DNA of 26,058 bases, from NCBI GenBank assembly GCA_964476375.1, contig CAYYZW010000198.1, positions 1-26,058 of the forward strand. The letters run 5' to 3'. The notes under the pieces were generated by a model. That model was not told where the DNA came from. It ran no database searches and saw only the letters and a program-made list of their open reading frames with translations. Both the position numbers and the translations under genes were made by a program. Positions within the stretch are counted from its first letter, which is position 1. Each line of letters opens with the position of its first letter. Positions 7,907 to 17,997 of the stretch are shown in pieces. The DNA is from SAT2750 sp964476375. Lineage in GTDB: Bacteria > Planctomycetota > Planctomycetia > Pirellulales > Pirellulaceae.

Positions 7907-8638
7907 TTATTTCAGGCCCAGCCGAAAATAGGTGATATCCCTCAGCAGGGCAATTCCATCAAAGACCACATTCACGCAGGTTTCGCCACCCTGGCGAGCA
8001 TCGGTCGTGATCGGGACGTCCACGACACGCAGGCCCCTGCGTAGAGCTTTGATCGGTATTTCCACCTCATAAGAATAGTTATCACTGCGGAAATCAATCA
8101 TTTCTGCCGCAGAACGTGTCCAGGCCTTCATTCCCGCCTGGACATCGGTCATCCGGTGCCAGAAAAGCAGCGAGGCATAGAAGCTGGCCGACTTGTTTCC
8201 CCAGCGGCGGAACATCGGTGTGCTCCCTTCGCGTCTTACCGAGTCCCGGGCAAAACGCGTTCCCAGGGTGACGTCCGCCCGGTTCATCTCGATCGGTGCC
8301 ACCAGCGGGGGGATGTCGGTGGGCAGGAACTGCAGGTCCGCATCGATCTGCACCATCACCTCCGCGCTGGCCGCCGCGATGCCGGTACGGATGGCATGGC
8401 CCTTGCCGCGGTCATCCTCGTTGCGGACGTAACGCAGCAGGGGGAACTCCGGGGCCAGTCCTTCCACGATCGCCCGCGTCTGGTCGGTTCCTCCATCCAC
8501 GACAAGCACCTCGCACTGCCGGGGATAGACCTGGAAGATCTGCTCGACGCAATCGGCAATCGTCTCCTGCTCGTTCATGGCAGCGACGATCACTGACAGC
8601 CGTGGCGAATCCTCGAGATGTTCTGCCGGGTCAGCCAC
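7907..8638 (-). CDS. GT2 glycosyltransferase, polyprenyl-phosphate sugar synthase type
   Basis: From GTG 8638 this is a 243-residue single-domain GT-A enzyme of family 2. The start SVIVAAMNEQETI, the nucleotide-binding VVDGGTDQT, the metal-binding D-x-D (Asp99-Ala-Asp101 in QIDADLQFL) and the acceptor-side QAGMKAWTR match the DPM1/DPG-synthase group. These load a sugar onto a polyprenyl phosphate. There is no membrane helix at the C-terminus. The frame is open further upstream to 8818, but that part runs antiparallel to nothing recognisable and lies inside the preceding gene. GTG 8638 has GAGG 8 nt upstream and overlaps the upstream stop by 8 nt, which indicates translational coupling. It probably makes the lipid-linked donor for the GT-C protein two genes downstream. 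Confidence 0.85.
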   Translation of the reverse strand: MADPAEHLEDSPRLSVIVAAMNEQETIADCVEQIFQVYPRQCEVLVVDGGTDQTRAIVEGLAPEFPLLRYVRNEDDRGKGHAIRTGIAAASAEVMVQIDADLQFLPTDIPPLVAPIEMNRADVTLGTRFARDSVRREGSTPMFRRWGNKSASFYASLLFWHRMTDVQAGMKAWTRSAAEMIDFRSDNYSYEVEIPIKALRRGLRVVDVPITTDARQGGETCVNVVFDGIALLRDITYFRLGLK

Positions 8639-9452
8639 CGAGCACCTCGTCGGCAAAGGATTCAATTTCATCCCAGGAATCCGGCAGCGGGCAGTACCTC
8701 TCGGCTCTCTCCGTCGCCACATCATACCGCTGCACGGCCGCCCCCTCTCCGGCCAGCTGCGGGGAGCAGTCGGCAAACAATTCCAGCACCCGCTGAAAAT
8801 CGATGCTTGTCCGTCCACAGACGTTCAGTACCTCGCGGTCGACACCGGCCTCAAGCAGTTGAAACAATACGGCCCCCACGCTGGTGGTGTTCATGAAAGG
8901 CATGCAGCTGCCAGGGTCGATCCAGAGAGGCTTGTGGTTCGTGATGTCGTAGACCGGGCCTTTCTTCAGGCCCTGCCCGACCATCTGCCCCAGCCGCAGG
9001 ACGAGGTAATGGGGGCAGTTTCGCATCACTGCCAGCTCGGCCTGGTGCTTGTGAAATCCGTAGGCGCCGAGCGAGAGCGGATCGATCGGTGTCTCTTCCG
9101 AGGTTGACTCGCGCTGATCCGGCCGGTTATAGACATCGACCGTGGAGAGGTAGACGTAGCGGTCGTAGCGAAAATCAAAGAGGGAACGGTAGACGGAGAC
9201 GAAGCTTGATTCGAAATCAAATACTGGATCCTGCTCCGCCCGGAAACGGCTGGCGTTGCCGTTGGCATTGATCACGAGATCAAAATGCGATCCGGCCAGT
9301 GATTCGAGGTCGGCGCGGCCCGCGGGTGTCACGTCCCAGCCAGAATCCCGCGCAGCGGCAGTCATCCCCGATCCGACAAACCCGTGACCGCCAAGAATGA
9401 GGCATGTACCAGCAATCGCTCGTATCCCCGGAAACTGGAGACTTTTGACCAA
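8631..9452 (-). CDS. NAD-dependent epimerase/dehydratase, first gene of glycan operon
   Basis: A 273-residue SDR with the nucleotide loop GGHGFVG (residues 21-27), VINANGNASR after strand 4, the catalytic strand VYLSTVDVY and Tyr131-x3-Lys135 (YGFHK). It is shorter than typical extended SDRs and the substrate domain is compact, close to dTDP-4-dehydrorhamnose-reductase-like or RmlD-like sizes. The exact reaction is unknown. The start is uncertain: TTG 9452 is the only usual start codon between an in-frame TAA and the Rossmann strand, and its ribosome site is weak. The stop TGA lies inside the GT2 start region. As first gene of the five-gene operon it faces the divergent membrane-protein gene across about 200 nt. 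Confidence 0.75.
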   Translation of the reverse strand: MVKSLQFPGIRAIAGTCLILGGHGFVGSGMTAAARDSGWDVTPAGRADLESLAGSHFDLVINANGNASRFRAEQDPVFDFESSFVSVYRSLFDFRYDRYVYLSTVDVYNRPDQRESTSEETPIDPLSLGAYGFHKHQAELAVMRNCPHYLVLRLGQMVGQGLKKGPVYDITNHKPLWIDPGSCMPFMNTTSVGAVLFQLLEAGVDREVLNVCGRTSIDFQRVLELFADCSPQLAGEGAAVQRYDVATERAERYCPLPDSWDEIESFADEVLGG

Positions 9453-9654
9453 CGAGCGTTGATCTTAAACGACCTGCTCCCCATCACGCAACAGAGACCG
9501 AAATCGACTGGAAGCTGCTCCGCTGCGGGAGTGTTTCTCGCCATTGTCCCGATGTTGTTCAACCCCCTCATGCAGCCATCGTTTCCTTTCCTGGCATGAG
9601 AGAACCGGTTAGCATGACGAGAACCTGTAAGAACCCATCTCACTGAGGAGCTCC

Positions 9655-10692
9655 ATGATGGATTTTTGTTTTTCTGGGACTCTCGGCCAGGAACCGGGTA
9701 GTTGGCTGTCTTGGATGCTTCAGGCAATTGGAATCCCTGTTCTGCTGATTCCCCTCTTTCTCCTGATCTCCATTGGGGTGGTCCTCTGGATGGTGTCCTC
9801 CGGTAAAAGAGGGTCACTGGATGAAACTGGTGGCAGTATCCACCTGGGAGACACCCGCGCCGTCCTTGCGACAATCTGTGGATTGGTTGCCCTCGGGCTC
9901 GTGTTGTTTTTCTCGGCGGGATCAAATTTACTCATGGTGATGGGAATGAAGTTTCCACTCGAGGACCAGGCGCACGCTGACCTCACGGGGATGGTTTTAG
10001 GATTCGCAATCAGCCAGTTAGCTGCGGTCCTGCTGGGACTGCATGCCCTGCTGTTTGTTTCCGGGGCAAGTCGCCTGGCCCGAACAGGAGGGGCAAACAC
10101 CGTAGTGAAAATAATTGTGGGGGTCGGCGGCCTGGCAATTGCCACTGGCGGTCTATGGATCACGGTAGGGAGCAATCAGTTTATCAACCAGCTTGCCGTC
10201 ATTGCCGACTCGACAACCTCTCTGACGGCAGATGAGATGGCGGACGCCATGGATAGCAACACAGGTCTTTTTGGAGGATTGTCATGTGCGGTGTGTGGAG
10301 TCCTGCTGGTTCTTGTTGCCCTGCTTCAGGTGAACCGGCAGAAGATTCCCGTGGAACCGAAGAGAGGCCCACGTGCAGGACAGGGACTGATGGCCCTTGG
10401 CTGGTGGATGGTGCTGTTCGGCGGCCTGAGTGCTTGCCTGTTGATCGTGATTGCACCGACCGGTGCCAGCCAAACCGTGGGAGTGCTCCTTGCTGCGGGT
10501 GAAAACAGTCCCCACCCGGGGGAAATAGCAGCAGGGATCTCGACCTTCTATTTTTGCTGGTTGCTGGCCGGGATTTTCCTGGCGATCTGGGGGCTCGGGC
10601 AGATACTTTCCCTGGCCCTGATCGGGGAAACGACGGGCACCGGTAGCGACTTGGCGGCCGTTGAGCCAGCCGGTGATCTCGAGCCGGCCTAG
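9655..10692 (+). CDS. Multi-pass membrane protein of unknown function
   Basis: A 345-residue protein with about seven hydrophobic helices: around residues 22-48, 68-92, 108-136, 147-168, 209-226, 247-270 and 295-325. They are separated by short loops, with a soluble tail rich in Gly, Thr, Ala and Glu. I recognise no family and see no catalytic motif. A GAGGAG ribosome site at 9645-9650 sits 4 nt before ATG 9655 and 7 nt before ATG 9658, so translation may start at the second Met. It is divergent from the glycan operon. It converges on DUF1501 copy 1, and their stop codons overlap in CTAG. Confidence 0.7.
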   Translation: MMDFCFSGTLGQEPGSWLSWMLQAIGIPVLLIPLFLLISIGVVLWMVSSGKRGSLDETGGSIHLGDTRAVLATICGLVALGLVLFFSAGSNLLMVMGMKFPLEDQAHADLTGMVLGFAISQLAAVLLGLHALLFVSGASRLARTGGANTVVKIIVGVGGLAIATGGLWITVGSNQFINQLAVIADSTTSLTADEMADAMDSNTGLFGGLSCAVCGVLLVLVALLQVNRQKIPVEPKRGPRAGQGLMALGWWMVLFGGLSACLLIVIAPTGASQTVGVLLAAGENSPHPGEIAAGISTFYFCWLLAGIFLAIWGLGQILSLALIGETTGTGSDLAAVEPAGDLEPA

Positions 10693-11708
10693 CCGACCTC
10701 GGCGATCGGGTCCATGTCGGTCAGGTACTGCGGCCGGCCGGCCGGATCGCTGATCGTTGTCGTGCGGGTATCGATGCCCAGGTTCTTGTAGACCGTGGCA
10801 AAGATTTCCTTGACGTCCACAGGGCGAGTTTGGGCATGTTCGCCCAGCCGGTTCGTGCTTCCGATGGCCTGCCCGCCCCTCATGCCGCCGCCGGCCATGT
10901 AAGCACAGCTGACCTGTGTCCAGTGGTCGCGGCCGCCCCCCTTGTTGATCTTGGGCGTGCGTCCAAACTCACCCCAGACCAGCACGGTCACGTCGTCGAG
11001 CATGCCGCGCTGATCAAGGTCGGTCACGAGTCCATGCACCGCCTGGTCGATCCGGACCCCGTGATGTCGAACCAGTCCCTCGTTGTCACCGTGGCTATCC
11101 CAGCGGCCGAAGGTCAGCGTCACGCAGCGGGCGCCCACTTCCACCAGTCGCCGGGCCACCAGGATCATCTCATTATCGGTGTCCGCACCGTCGTACTTGT
11201 ACTTGAACGGCTTGCCATCACCATACAGCTCGCGCGTGGCCGCATCCTCCTGGGAGACGTCCAGGGCGTTAACAAGCTTGCTGCTGGTCAACACGTCAAA
11301 AGCCTGCTGCTGGTACGAGTCGATCCCCTCGAGTTGGCCGTTGGCATCCACGTCGCGGCGCAGGCTGTCGATGCTCGCCAGCACCTGCTTGCGGTTGGCC
11401 AGTCGATCGGTGGTGATGCCATTGAGCTTCATGTCTGCCAGGCCCTGCCCGTCAGGAGTGAAAGGAGCGTACGTCTTGCCGAGGAATCCCGGGGTGCCCG
11501 GATTTCGCCAGACGCCGTCCGTCTTCATCCCGATGTAGGGTGGTACGCTCTTGTCGACCGGTCCCTGCAGCCTGTGCAGGACACTTCCCATCGCCGGGAA
11601 TCCGCCGATCGCGCGCATTTGGCTGTGCCGCCAGCCGGTCATGCACTGGAATGAGTCGTGTCGTCCCTCGCATCCCACCACCGCCCGCAGTACGACCGAC
11701 TTGTCCAT
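10689..11708 (-). CDS. Open C-terminal segment of DUF1501 copy 1
   Basis: This is the stretch an automatic caller would report: 339 residues from ATG 11708 (MDKSVVLRAVV). It contains the catalytic-domain motifs but lacks the Tat signal and the first core strand, so alone it should neither be exported nor fold normally. I see no convincing ribosome site at 11708. It belongs to the interrupted gene 10689-12032. Confidence 0.5.
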   Translation of the reverse strand: MDKSVVLRAVVGCEGRHDSFQCMTGWRHSQMRAIGGFPAMGSVLHRLQGPVDKSVPPYIGMKTDGVWRNPGTPGFLGKTYAPFTPDGQGLADMKLNGITTDRLANRKQVLASIDSLRRDVDANGQLEGIDSYQQQAFDVLTSSKLVNALDVSQEDAATRELYGDGKPFKYKYDGADTDNEMILVARRLVEVGARCVTLTFGRWDSHGDNEGLVRHHGVRIDQAVHGLVTDLDQRGMLDDVTVLVWGEFGRTPKINKGGGRDHWTQVSCAYMAGGGMRGGQAIGSTNRLGEHAQTRPVDVKEIFATVYKNLGIDTRTTTISDPAGRPQYLTDMDPIAEVG

Positions 11709-12032
11709 GATCTGGGCAATCTTGGGAAAGCACTCGCCGATCTGGATGCCGGGAACACTCGTTGCGATGGGCTGGAAGGGGCCACGGATTTCCTTGGGAG
11801 CCTGGGTCTAGATCTCCCACATGTCCTGGTGGGGGGGGCCGCCGCCCAGGAAGATGTTGATCACTGCCTTGTGGCTGCTCCTGGATCCGGCCGCCGCCTC
11901 GGCGCGGTAGATATCTGCCAGGTTCAGTCCGAAAGCCCCCACGCCCAGGGCGCCGATCTTGAGCATCCCCCGGCGGCTAATACCATCGCAGTAGTTACTC
12001 TGACGTGGCTTTGATCCAAAGACGGTAAGCAT
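10689..12032 (-). pseudogene. DUF1501 protein copy 1, interrupted by in-frame TAG
   Basis: The frame from ATG 12032 to the TAG at 10689 would encode a normal-length DUF1501 protein (447 positions) but is broken by one TAG at 11808-11810. Before the stop come a twin-arginine signal (ISRRGMLKIG) and the conserved NIFLGGGPPHQDMWEI. After it the homology continues without a shift: QAPKEIRGPF, DKSVVLRAVVG, GITTDRLANR, then the metal-site segments GEFGRTPK and GGRDHW. DUF1501 is distantly related to the sulfatase/alkaline-phosphatase fold; in Planctomycetota it is exported and common, but its substrate is unknown. AGGAGA precedes the start. Copy 3 has Lys at the position of the TAG. As read, the product is only the 74-residue N-terminal piece unless translation restarts downstream or reads through. 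Confidence 0.85.
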
Positions 12033-12088
12033 GCTGGTCGTCTCCTAGGCGGGTACTTTATGGATGTATTTATTAAGGAAGGGCCTTC

Positions 12089-12118
12089 TTTATATCATTT
12101 CGGCACGTGTTGGGGCAA
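12089..12118 (-). promoter_or_regulatory. Candidate sigma-70-type promoter for DUF1501 copy 1
   Basis: On the minus strand TTGCCC (12118-12113), an 18-nt spacer and TATAAA (12094-12089) lie 57 nt upstream of ATG 12032. Sequence match only; planctomycete consensus may differ. Confidence 0.4.
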
Positions 12119-12207
12119 CGATTGAATTTTGAACCCGACGATATTTGACCAGATTCGGCTTGCAGCGCCGAGTCCAGTTCGTTTTACACGGTTTTTTCCG
12201 GCTCCGG

Positions 12208-14505
<2,298 letters not shown>

Positions 14506-14647
14506 GGAGATTCCTTGTGAAGATGTCCAGTCTGTCGCTGTTATCGTCGTCCATCCGCCGGCGCGCATCAACGGGGCGATCAGTCTGAAAATCCCTTTCG
14601 GGGTTGCCTGGCATGGAATCGGGGAGGGAGAATTTTGCCGGACGGTA

Positions 14648-14653
14648 TATAAT
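14648..14653 (+). promoter_or_regulatory. TATAAT box in the S9/DUF1501 divergent region
   Basis: A perfect TATAAT lies within the 262-nt gap between the divergent S9 and DUF1501 copy 2 genes, 114 nt before ATG 14768. No good -35 is seen at 16-18 nt. The surrounding TATATAAT is also AT-rich on the other strand, so orientation is uncertain. The rest of this gap shows no gene. Confidence 0.3.
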
Positions 14654-14767
14654 GCATTTCCCCGTGGGGCCCTGCCCTGCGTTGCTGGAATTCAAGCTTG
14701 ATTCAGCGGGCGATCGTGTCGAAATAACTTTTGACCAGGGAATCCAGAGCCGGTTACGGAGCCTCTC

Positions 14768-16207
14768 ATGCTGACTGTTTTCTCAAGGCAAGCACGTCGC
14801 GATTGTGAGGGAGGGTCACGGCGTGACTTTCTCCGTGCCGGCACGCTTTCCCTGGGAAGCCTCATGCTCCCCGGGCTGCTGGCTGCACGGGCGGCGAAAG
14901 GGGAGGAGAGTTTTGTCCGGGATAAGTCGGTGGTACTGCTTTACCTGTCCGGGGGCGCAAGCCACATCGAGACCTTTGATCCCAAGATGGACGCGCCGGC
15001 AGGGACTCGCAGCGTGACCGGGGAAGTACAGACAAGCCTGCCAGGCGTGACATTTGGTGGGACCTTTCCACGGCTTGCCAGCCACGCCGACAAGCTGGCA
15101 ATCATCCGGTCGTTCAGCCACAGGGTGGGATCGCATGAAGATGCCCACGTGCATGTTCTGTCTGGAGGGACGGATCCCCAGGGCAAGCAGCAGGACGGTT
15201 ACAGCATGGGGTCGTATTTCACGCGGATGCGGGGAACGAACCATCCGGAAACGGGCATGCCGACCTACGTCTTGCTGACAGAAAAAGAAATTGACGGCCA
15301 GTACCGCAAGGAGATCAACCGGGTCAACAAGGGATCCTGGCCTGGTTCCCTCGGCCCCTCCTTTTCCCCCTTCGGCCACCAGATCGGGTGGGCCGGAGAG
15401 AATGACAAGCAGCAGGATAGACCGAAAAAGGATCCCCTGGCCGCCAGTATTAAACTCAACCTGCCGCAGCAGGTGCTGGAAAACCGTGTCCAGTTACTCC
15501 AGTCGATCGATCGTTTCAATCGAAAAGTGGACAGTAGTGGCACGATGGATGCCGTGGACAAGTTCACGGCGCAGGCGATGAACCTGATCCTGGGAGGCGC
15601 TGCGGACGCTTTTGATTACAGCAAGGAAGATCCCCGGCTTATCGAGCGGTATGACACGAGCGATGTGCGGATTGGTCACAAGCTGTTCCGGCCATCGACC
15701 CTTGGCAAGCAGATGCTGCTCGCGCGGCGACTCTGCGAGGCGGGGTGTGGATATGTCACGGTCCATAGTGCAGGCTGGGACATGCATGCCGACGGAAATA
15801 ACCCCGGGATGGTCAAGGGTATGGACATGCTTGGCCGTACGCTGGACCAGGCGGTTTCCACCTTCCTGGAAGATGTGGAGGATCGTGGTCTTGCAGACAA
15901 GATCCTGCTGGTGATCACCGGTGACTTTGGTCGTACGCCCCGGGTCAACAAGAAAGGTGGTCGGGACCACTGGGCGAAGCTTGGTACTTTGGCATTTGCC
16001 GGTGGTGGCTTGCGGATGGGCCAGGTGATTGGCAAGTCGGCCCCGGGTGCGGATGTCCCCGGGACCGTTCCGATTTCCACGCCGGAGCTAATGGCTACCG
16101 TGATGCATACGCTTTTTGATGCGGGGCAGCTGCGGCTTCGCCAGGGCCTTCCTCGCAGCCTGACCGACGTGATCGAGAACGGCCGTCCGATCCAGGAACT
16201 GTTCTAG
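14768..16207 (+). CDS. DUF1501 protein copy 2, intact, Tat-exported
   Basis: A 479-residue intact member. The twin-arginine signal is GSRRDFLRAG (residues 16-25) followed by a hydrophobic stretch to LLAARA. The core begins VVLLYLSGGASHIETFDPK. The putative metal/catalytic region ITGDFGRTPRVNKKGGRDHW (about residues 382-401) matches the sulfatase/alkaline-phosphatase-like superfamily pattern, and RSFSHRVGSHEDAH carries conserved His residues. It is clearly a different subgroup from copies 1 and 3: it has a longer insert around residues 180-240 and lacks GITTDRLANR. The role of DUF1501 is not established; many lie next to DUF1549/DUF1553 cytochrome genes, which is not the case here. It is convergent with the lipoprotein gene, 35 nt apart. 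Confidence 0.9.
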   Translation: MLTVFSRQARRDCEGGSRRDFLRAGTLSLGSLMLPGLLAARAAKGEESFVRDKSVVLLYLSGGASHIETFDPKMDAPAGTRSVTGEVQTSLPGVTFGGTFPRLASHADKLAIIRSFSHRVGSHEDAHVHVLSGGTDPQGKQQDGYSMGSYFTRMRGTNHPETGMPTYVLLTEKEIDGQYRKEINRVNKGSWPGSLGPSFSPFGHQIGWAGENDKQQDRPKKDPLAASIKLNLPQQVLENRVQLLQSIDRFNRKVDSSGTMDAVDKFTAQAMNLILGGAADAFDYSKEDPRLIERYDTSDVRIGHKLFRPSTLGKQMLLARRLCEAGCGYVTVHSAGWDMHADGNNPGMVKGMDMLGRTLDQAVSTFLEDVEDRGLADKILLVITGDFGRTPRVNKKGGRDHWAKLGTLAFAGGGLRMGQVIGKSAPGADVPGTVPISTPELMATVMHTLFDAGQLRLRQGLPRSLTDVIENGRPIQELF

Positions 16208-16242
16208 CATGCCACCCCAGGCGGGCACGGTCTCAGCAACAG

Positions 16243-16662
16243 TCAATGCAACGATTTCAGGATTGTCAGCACCTCGGCATTTCCTTCGGCATCGGACCGG
16301 GGAATTTCCCAGGCCACCGCTCCTGACAAATGGTGCACCTGTCGCTCACTGGTAACATAGTCCCAGACCTCATCATTCAACTGGTAGATCGCACGCCAGT
16401 CGAATGAGCTTTCCATGATGTCTCCACCGAGGGACGAGGCATCAATCTCCAGTTCACAGGTGAACGACAGGGTTCCGGAATTCTCATTCACCGTCGACCG
16501 AAAGTTCGTGTATTTTTTTGTGCCATGGTTATCGGAGGTGTTAAGTTGCTGCAGCCTATTTTCTGCCTCTGTGACGAGTGTTTCGAAACTTTGTGACGAG
16601 GAGATGCTGCACCCGGTCTGTAACAGGGCCAGGGTGATGAATGCCTGAAGAGCGAATTTCAT
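16243..16662 (-). CDS. Small lipoprotein, unknown function
   Basis: From ATG 16662 a 139-residue protein with a lipoprotein-type signal MKFALQAFITLALLQTGC; Cys18 is the probable lipid anchor, although the residue at -3 is Gln rather than Leu. The mature part has alternating strands (TLSFTCELEID, AVAWEIPR) and no motif I recognise. The frame is open upstream to 16971, but that part lies inside the preceding gene and lacks a signal. It follows the zinc-ribbon gene by 52 nt on the same strand and may be co-transcribed with it. Confidence 0.7.
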   Translation of the reverse strand: MKFALQAFITLALLQTGCSISSSQSFETLVTEAENRLQQLNTSDNHGTKKYTNFRSTVNENSGTLSFTCELEIDASSLGGDIMESSFDWRAIYQLNDEVWDYVTSERQVHHLSGAVAWEIPRSDAEGNAEVLTILKSLH

Positions 16663-16714
16663 TGTCCCTGTGTCCTTTTTTCCTGAGACCCGTCCTGGGT
16701 CGATCCGCAGCGGT

Positions 16715-17431
16715 TTAGCTGAGGAACCCCCTGGCGATCCCACCCAGGAGTGAACCGACAGCCGAGGCGACATTCCCGGCGTTTGGGGAGTCCTCGGAGC
16801 CGGAAATATTTTGCCAGAAGTCAGCTGCTTCTTCAGCAAGAATTCCGATCGCCACGAGCAACTGGTTGCGGAGAATCTCCAGTGGTATTTCCTGGGAGAT
16901 CGGGATGGAGAGCTGCATTGTGGGCATCTCGTCTTCATCCAGACCGAAGGAAGGAAATCCCTTGGTGACATAGTTGCTGTGAAGCAGTATCAGGGGATTT
17001 GTGATCTCCACTCCCTCAAAATGTGTTGCCACAACAAAGCGACGTGGAGAATAGCGACTGGTTGAGCTCTCGTCCCAGTTTGTGATTTCAAAGCAGTACA
17101 ACTCGATCCCCTCGATGTTGATGAGATAGAGCGGATTGCCGTCTTGGGCGTGGATGAGTTGGACAGGAATGCCAGATTCCGAAAGCGGCCAGGGTATTTG
17201 TGGAGAGAAAACCTGGTGGATCAGGATCGTGCCGTCACTGTGCACCGGCTGGACCGGTTGCTGTTGAAATGCGGGCGGTGACTGGGCGACAGGGGCTGGT
17301 TGCTGGACCGGGGCGACGATAGGAACAACCTGGCCACACGAAGGGCATTTTCCTTGTTTTCCAACAAGCGACGCGGACAACTGCAACTCGTAAGAGCATT
17401 GAGGGCAGGTGAAAAGAATCATGCTTGACAT
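16715..17431 (-). CDS. Zinc-ribbon protein with Pro/Gln linker, unknown function
   Basis: A 238-residue protein. An N-terminal zinc ribbon (C9-x2-C12 and C29-x2-C32: CPQC and CPSC) is followed by a Pro/Gln/Val-rich flexible linker (about 37-64). A globular alpha/beta region comes next (about 65-200, with IEGIELYCFEITNWD and RRFVVATHFEGVEI), and the tail is Gly/Ala-rich and hydrophobic (ASAVGSLLGGIARGF). The ribbon resembles MJ0042-type ribbons common in myxobacteria and planctomycetes. I do not recognise the main domain. There is no signal peptide. ATG 17431 has AGAGG upstream; ATG 17422 is an alternative. A TATACT box lies 45 nt upstream. The lipoprotein gene follows. Confidence 0.7.
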   Translation of the reverse strand: MSSMILFTCPQCSYELQLSASLVGKQGKCPSCGQVVPIVAPVQQPAPVAQSPPAFQQQPVQPVHSDGTILIHQVFSPQIPWPLSESGIPVQLIHAQDGNPLYLINIEGIELYCFEITNWDESSTSRYSPRRFVVATHFEGVEITNPLILLHSNYVTKGFPSFGLDEDEMPTMQLSIPISQEIPLEILRNQLLVAIGILAEEAADFWQNISGSEDSPNAGNVASAVGSLLGGIARGFLS

Positions 17432-17475
17432 GGCAACTCAGTTCCTCTCGCTTACCTGGCGCATCCGTGCTGGAA

Positions 17476-17481
17476 AGTATA
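17476..17481 (-). promoter_or_regulatory. TATACT -10-like box upstream of zinc-ribbon gene
   Basis: TATACT on the minus strand lies 45 nt before ATG 17431. The same word or TATAAT lies 44-49 nt before three other starts in the window (22699, 25660, 25827). No clear -35. Confidence 0.35.
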
Positions 17482-17715
17482 CCGGGTGACTTTCCCCGGG
17501 GCGATCGCTTTCACGGTATTCGTGTCTCCCGATCTTCTGCCAGTGTGGAATGGTGGCTTGTGGTTCTTGTTGCACATCGGCAGGAACATGTGATGCTGGC
17601 GTCCTTCCGATCAGCATGGAATAATGTTGACATCCGGAGTCCGCATCGCCTGCTGGAGTGTAACGTTAGATGGCCGATTACAAGAAATCATTAGAGTACT
17701 GGGCTGACAATCCAG

Positions 17716-17934
17716 ATGTTTATTCCTACCGAAGCGTATAGCAACAGGGGCCATGTCTATATTGAACTCGGACAGTTTCAAGAGGCGGTGGCCGAGTGTG
17801 ACCGGGCGATCAATTTGAAACATGATTATGCGATTGCCTATTACAACCGGGGTACGGCTCATCAAAAACTTGGCAATTGCAGGCAGGCCGAAAGTGACTT
17901 CTCCTCGGCCCGACAGCTTGGTTACCAAGCCTGA
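17716..17934 (+). CDS. Short TPR protein, possibly 5'-frameshifted
   Basis: A 72-residue frame with two TPR units: AYSNRGHVYIELGQFQEAVA (first half of unit 1), then AYYNRGTAHQKLGNCRQAES. It ends LGYQA, a normal end for such proteins (compare SMGLIR in the lipoprotein at 20388). ATG 17716 has no ribosome site. In a different frame directly upstream, ATG 17670 encodes 24 residues (MADYKKSLEYWADNPDVYSY, then RSV and stop) that read like the end of a preceding TPR unit. A one-base indel between about 17700 and 17740 would join them into a protein of about 88 residues. It may thus be a decayed or mis-sequenced gene, or a genuine tiny one. It lies before the first M81 gene on the same strand. Confidence 0.5.
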   Translation: MFIPTEAYSNRGHVYIELGQFQEAVAECDRAINLKHDYAIAYYNRGTAHQKLGNCRQAESDFSSARQLGYQA

Positions 17935-17997
17935 TCTGCGTGCAGGTCATCCTCCAACCAGCGAAATAACAAGAGTTTCCAGGCAAGGCAGGTTCTG

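Noticed and set aside
11808..11810. TAG as a recoded sense codon throughout the genome
   Set aside because: TAG ends several normal-length genes in the same window, so it acts as a stop here.
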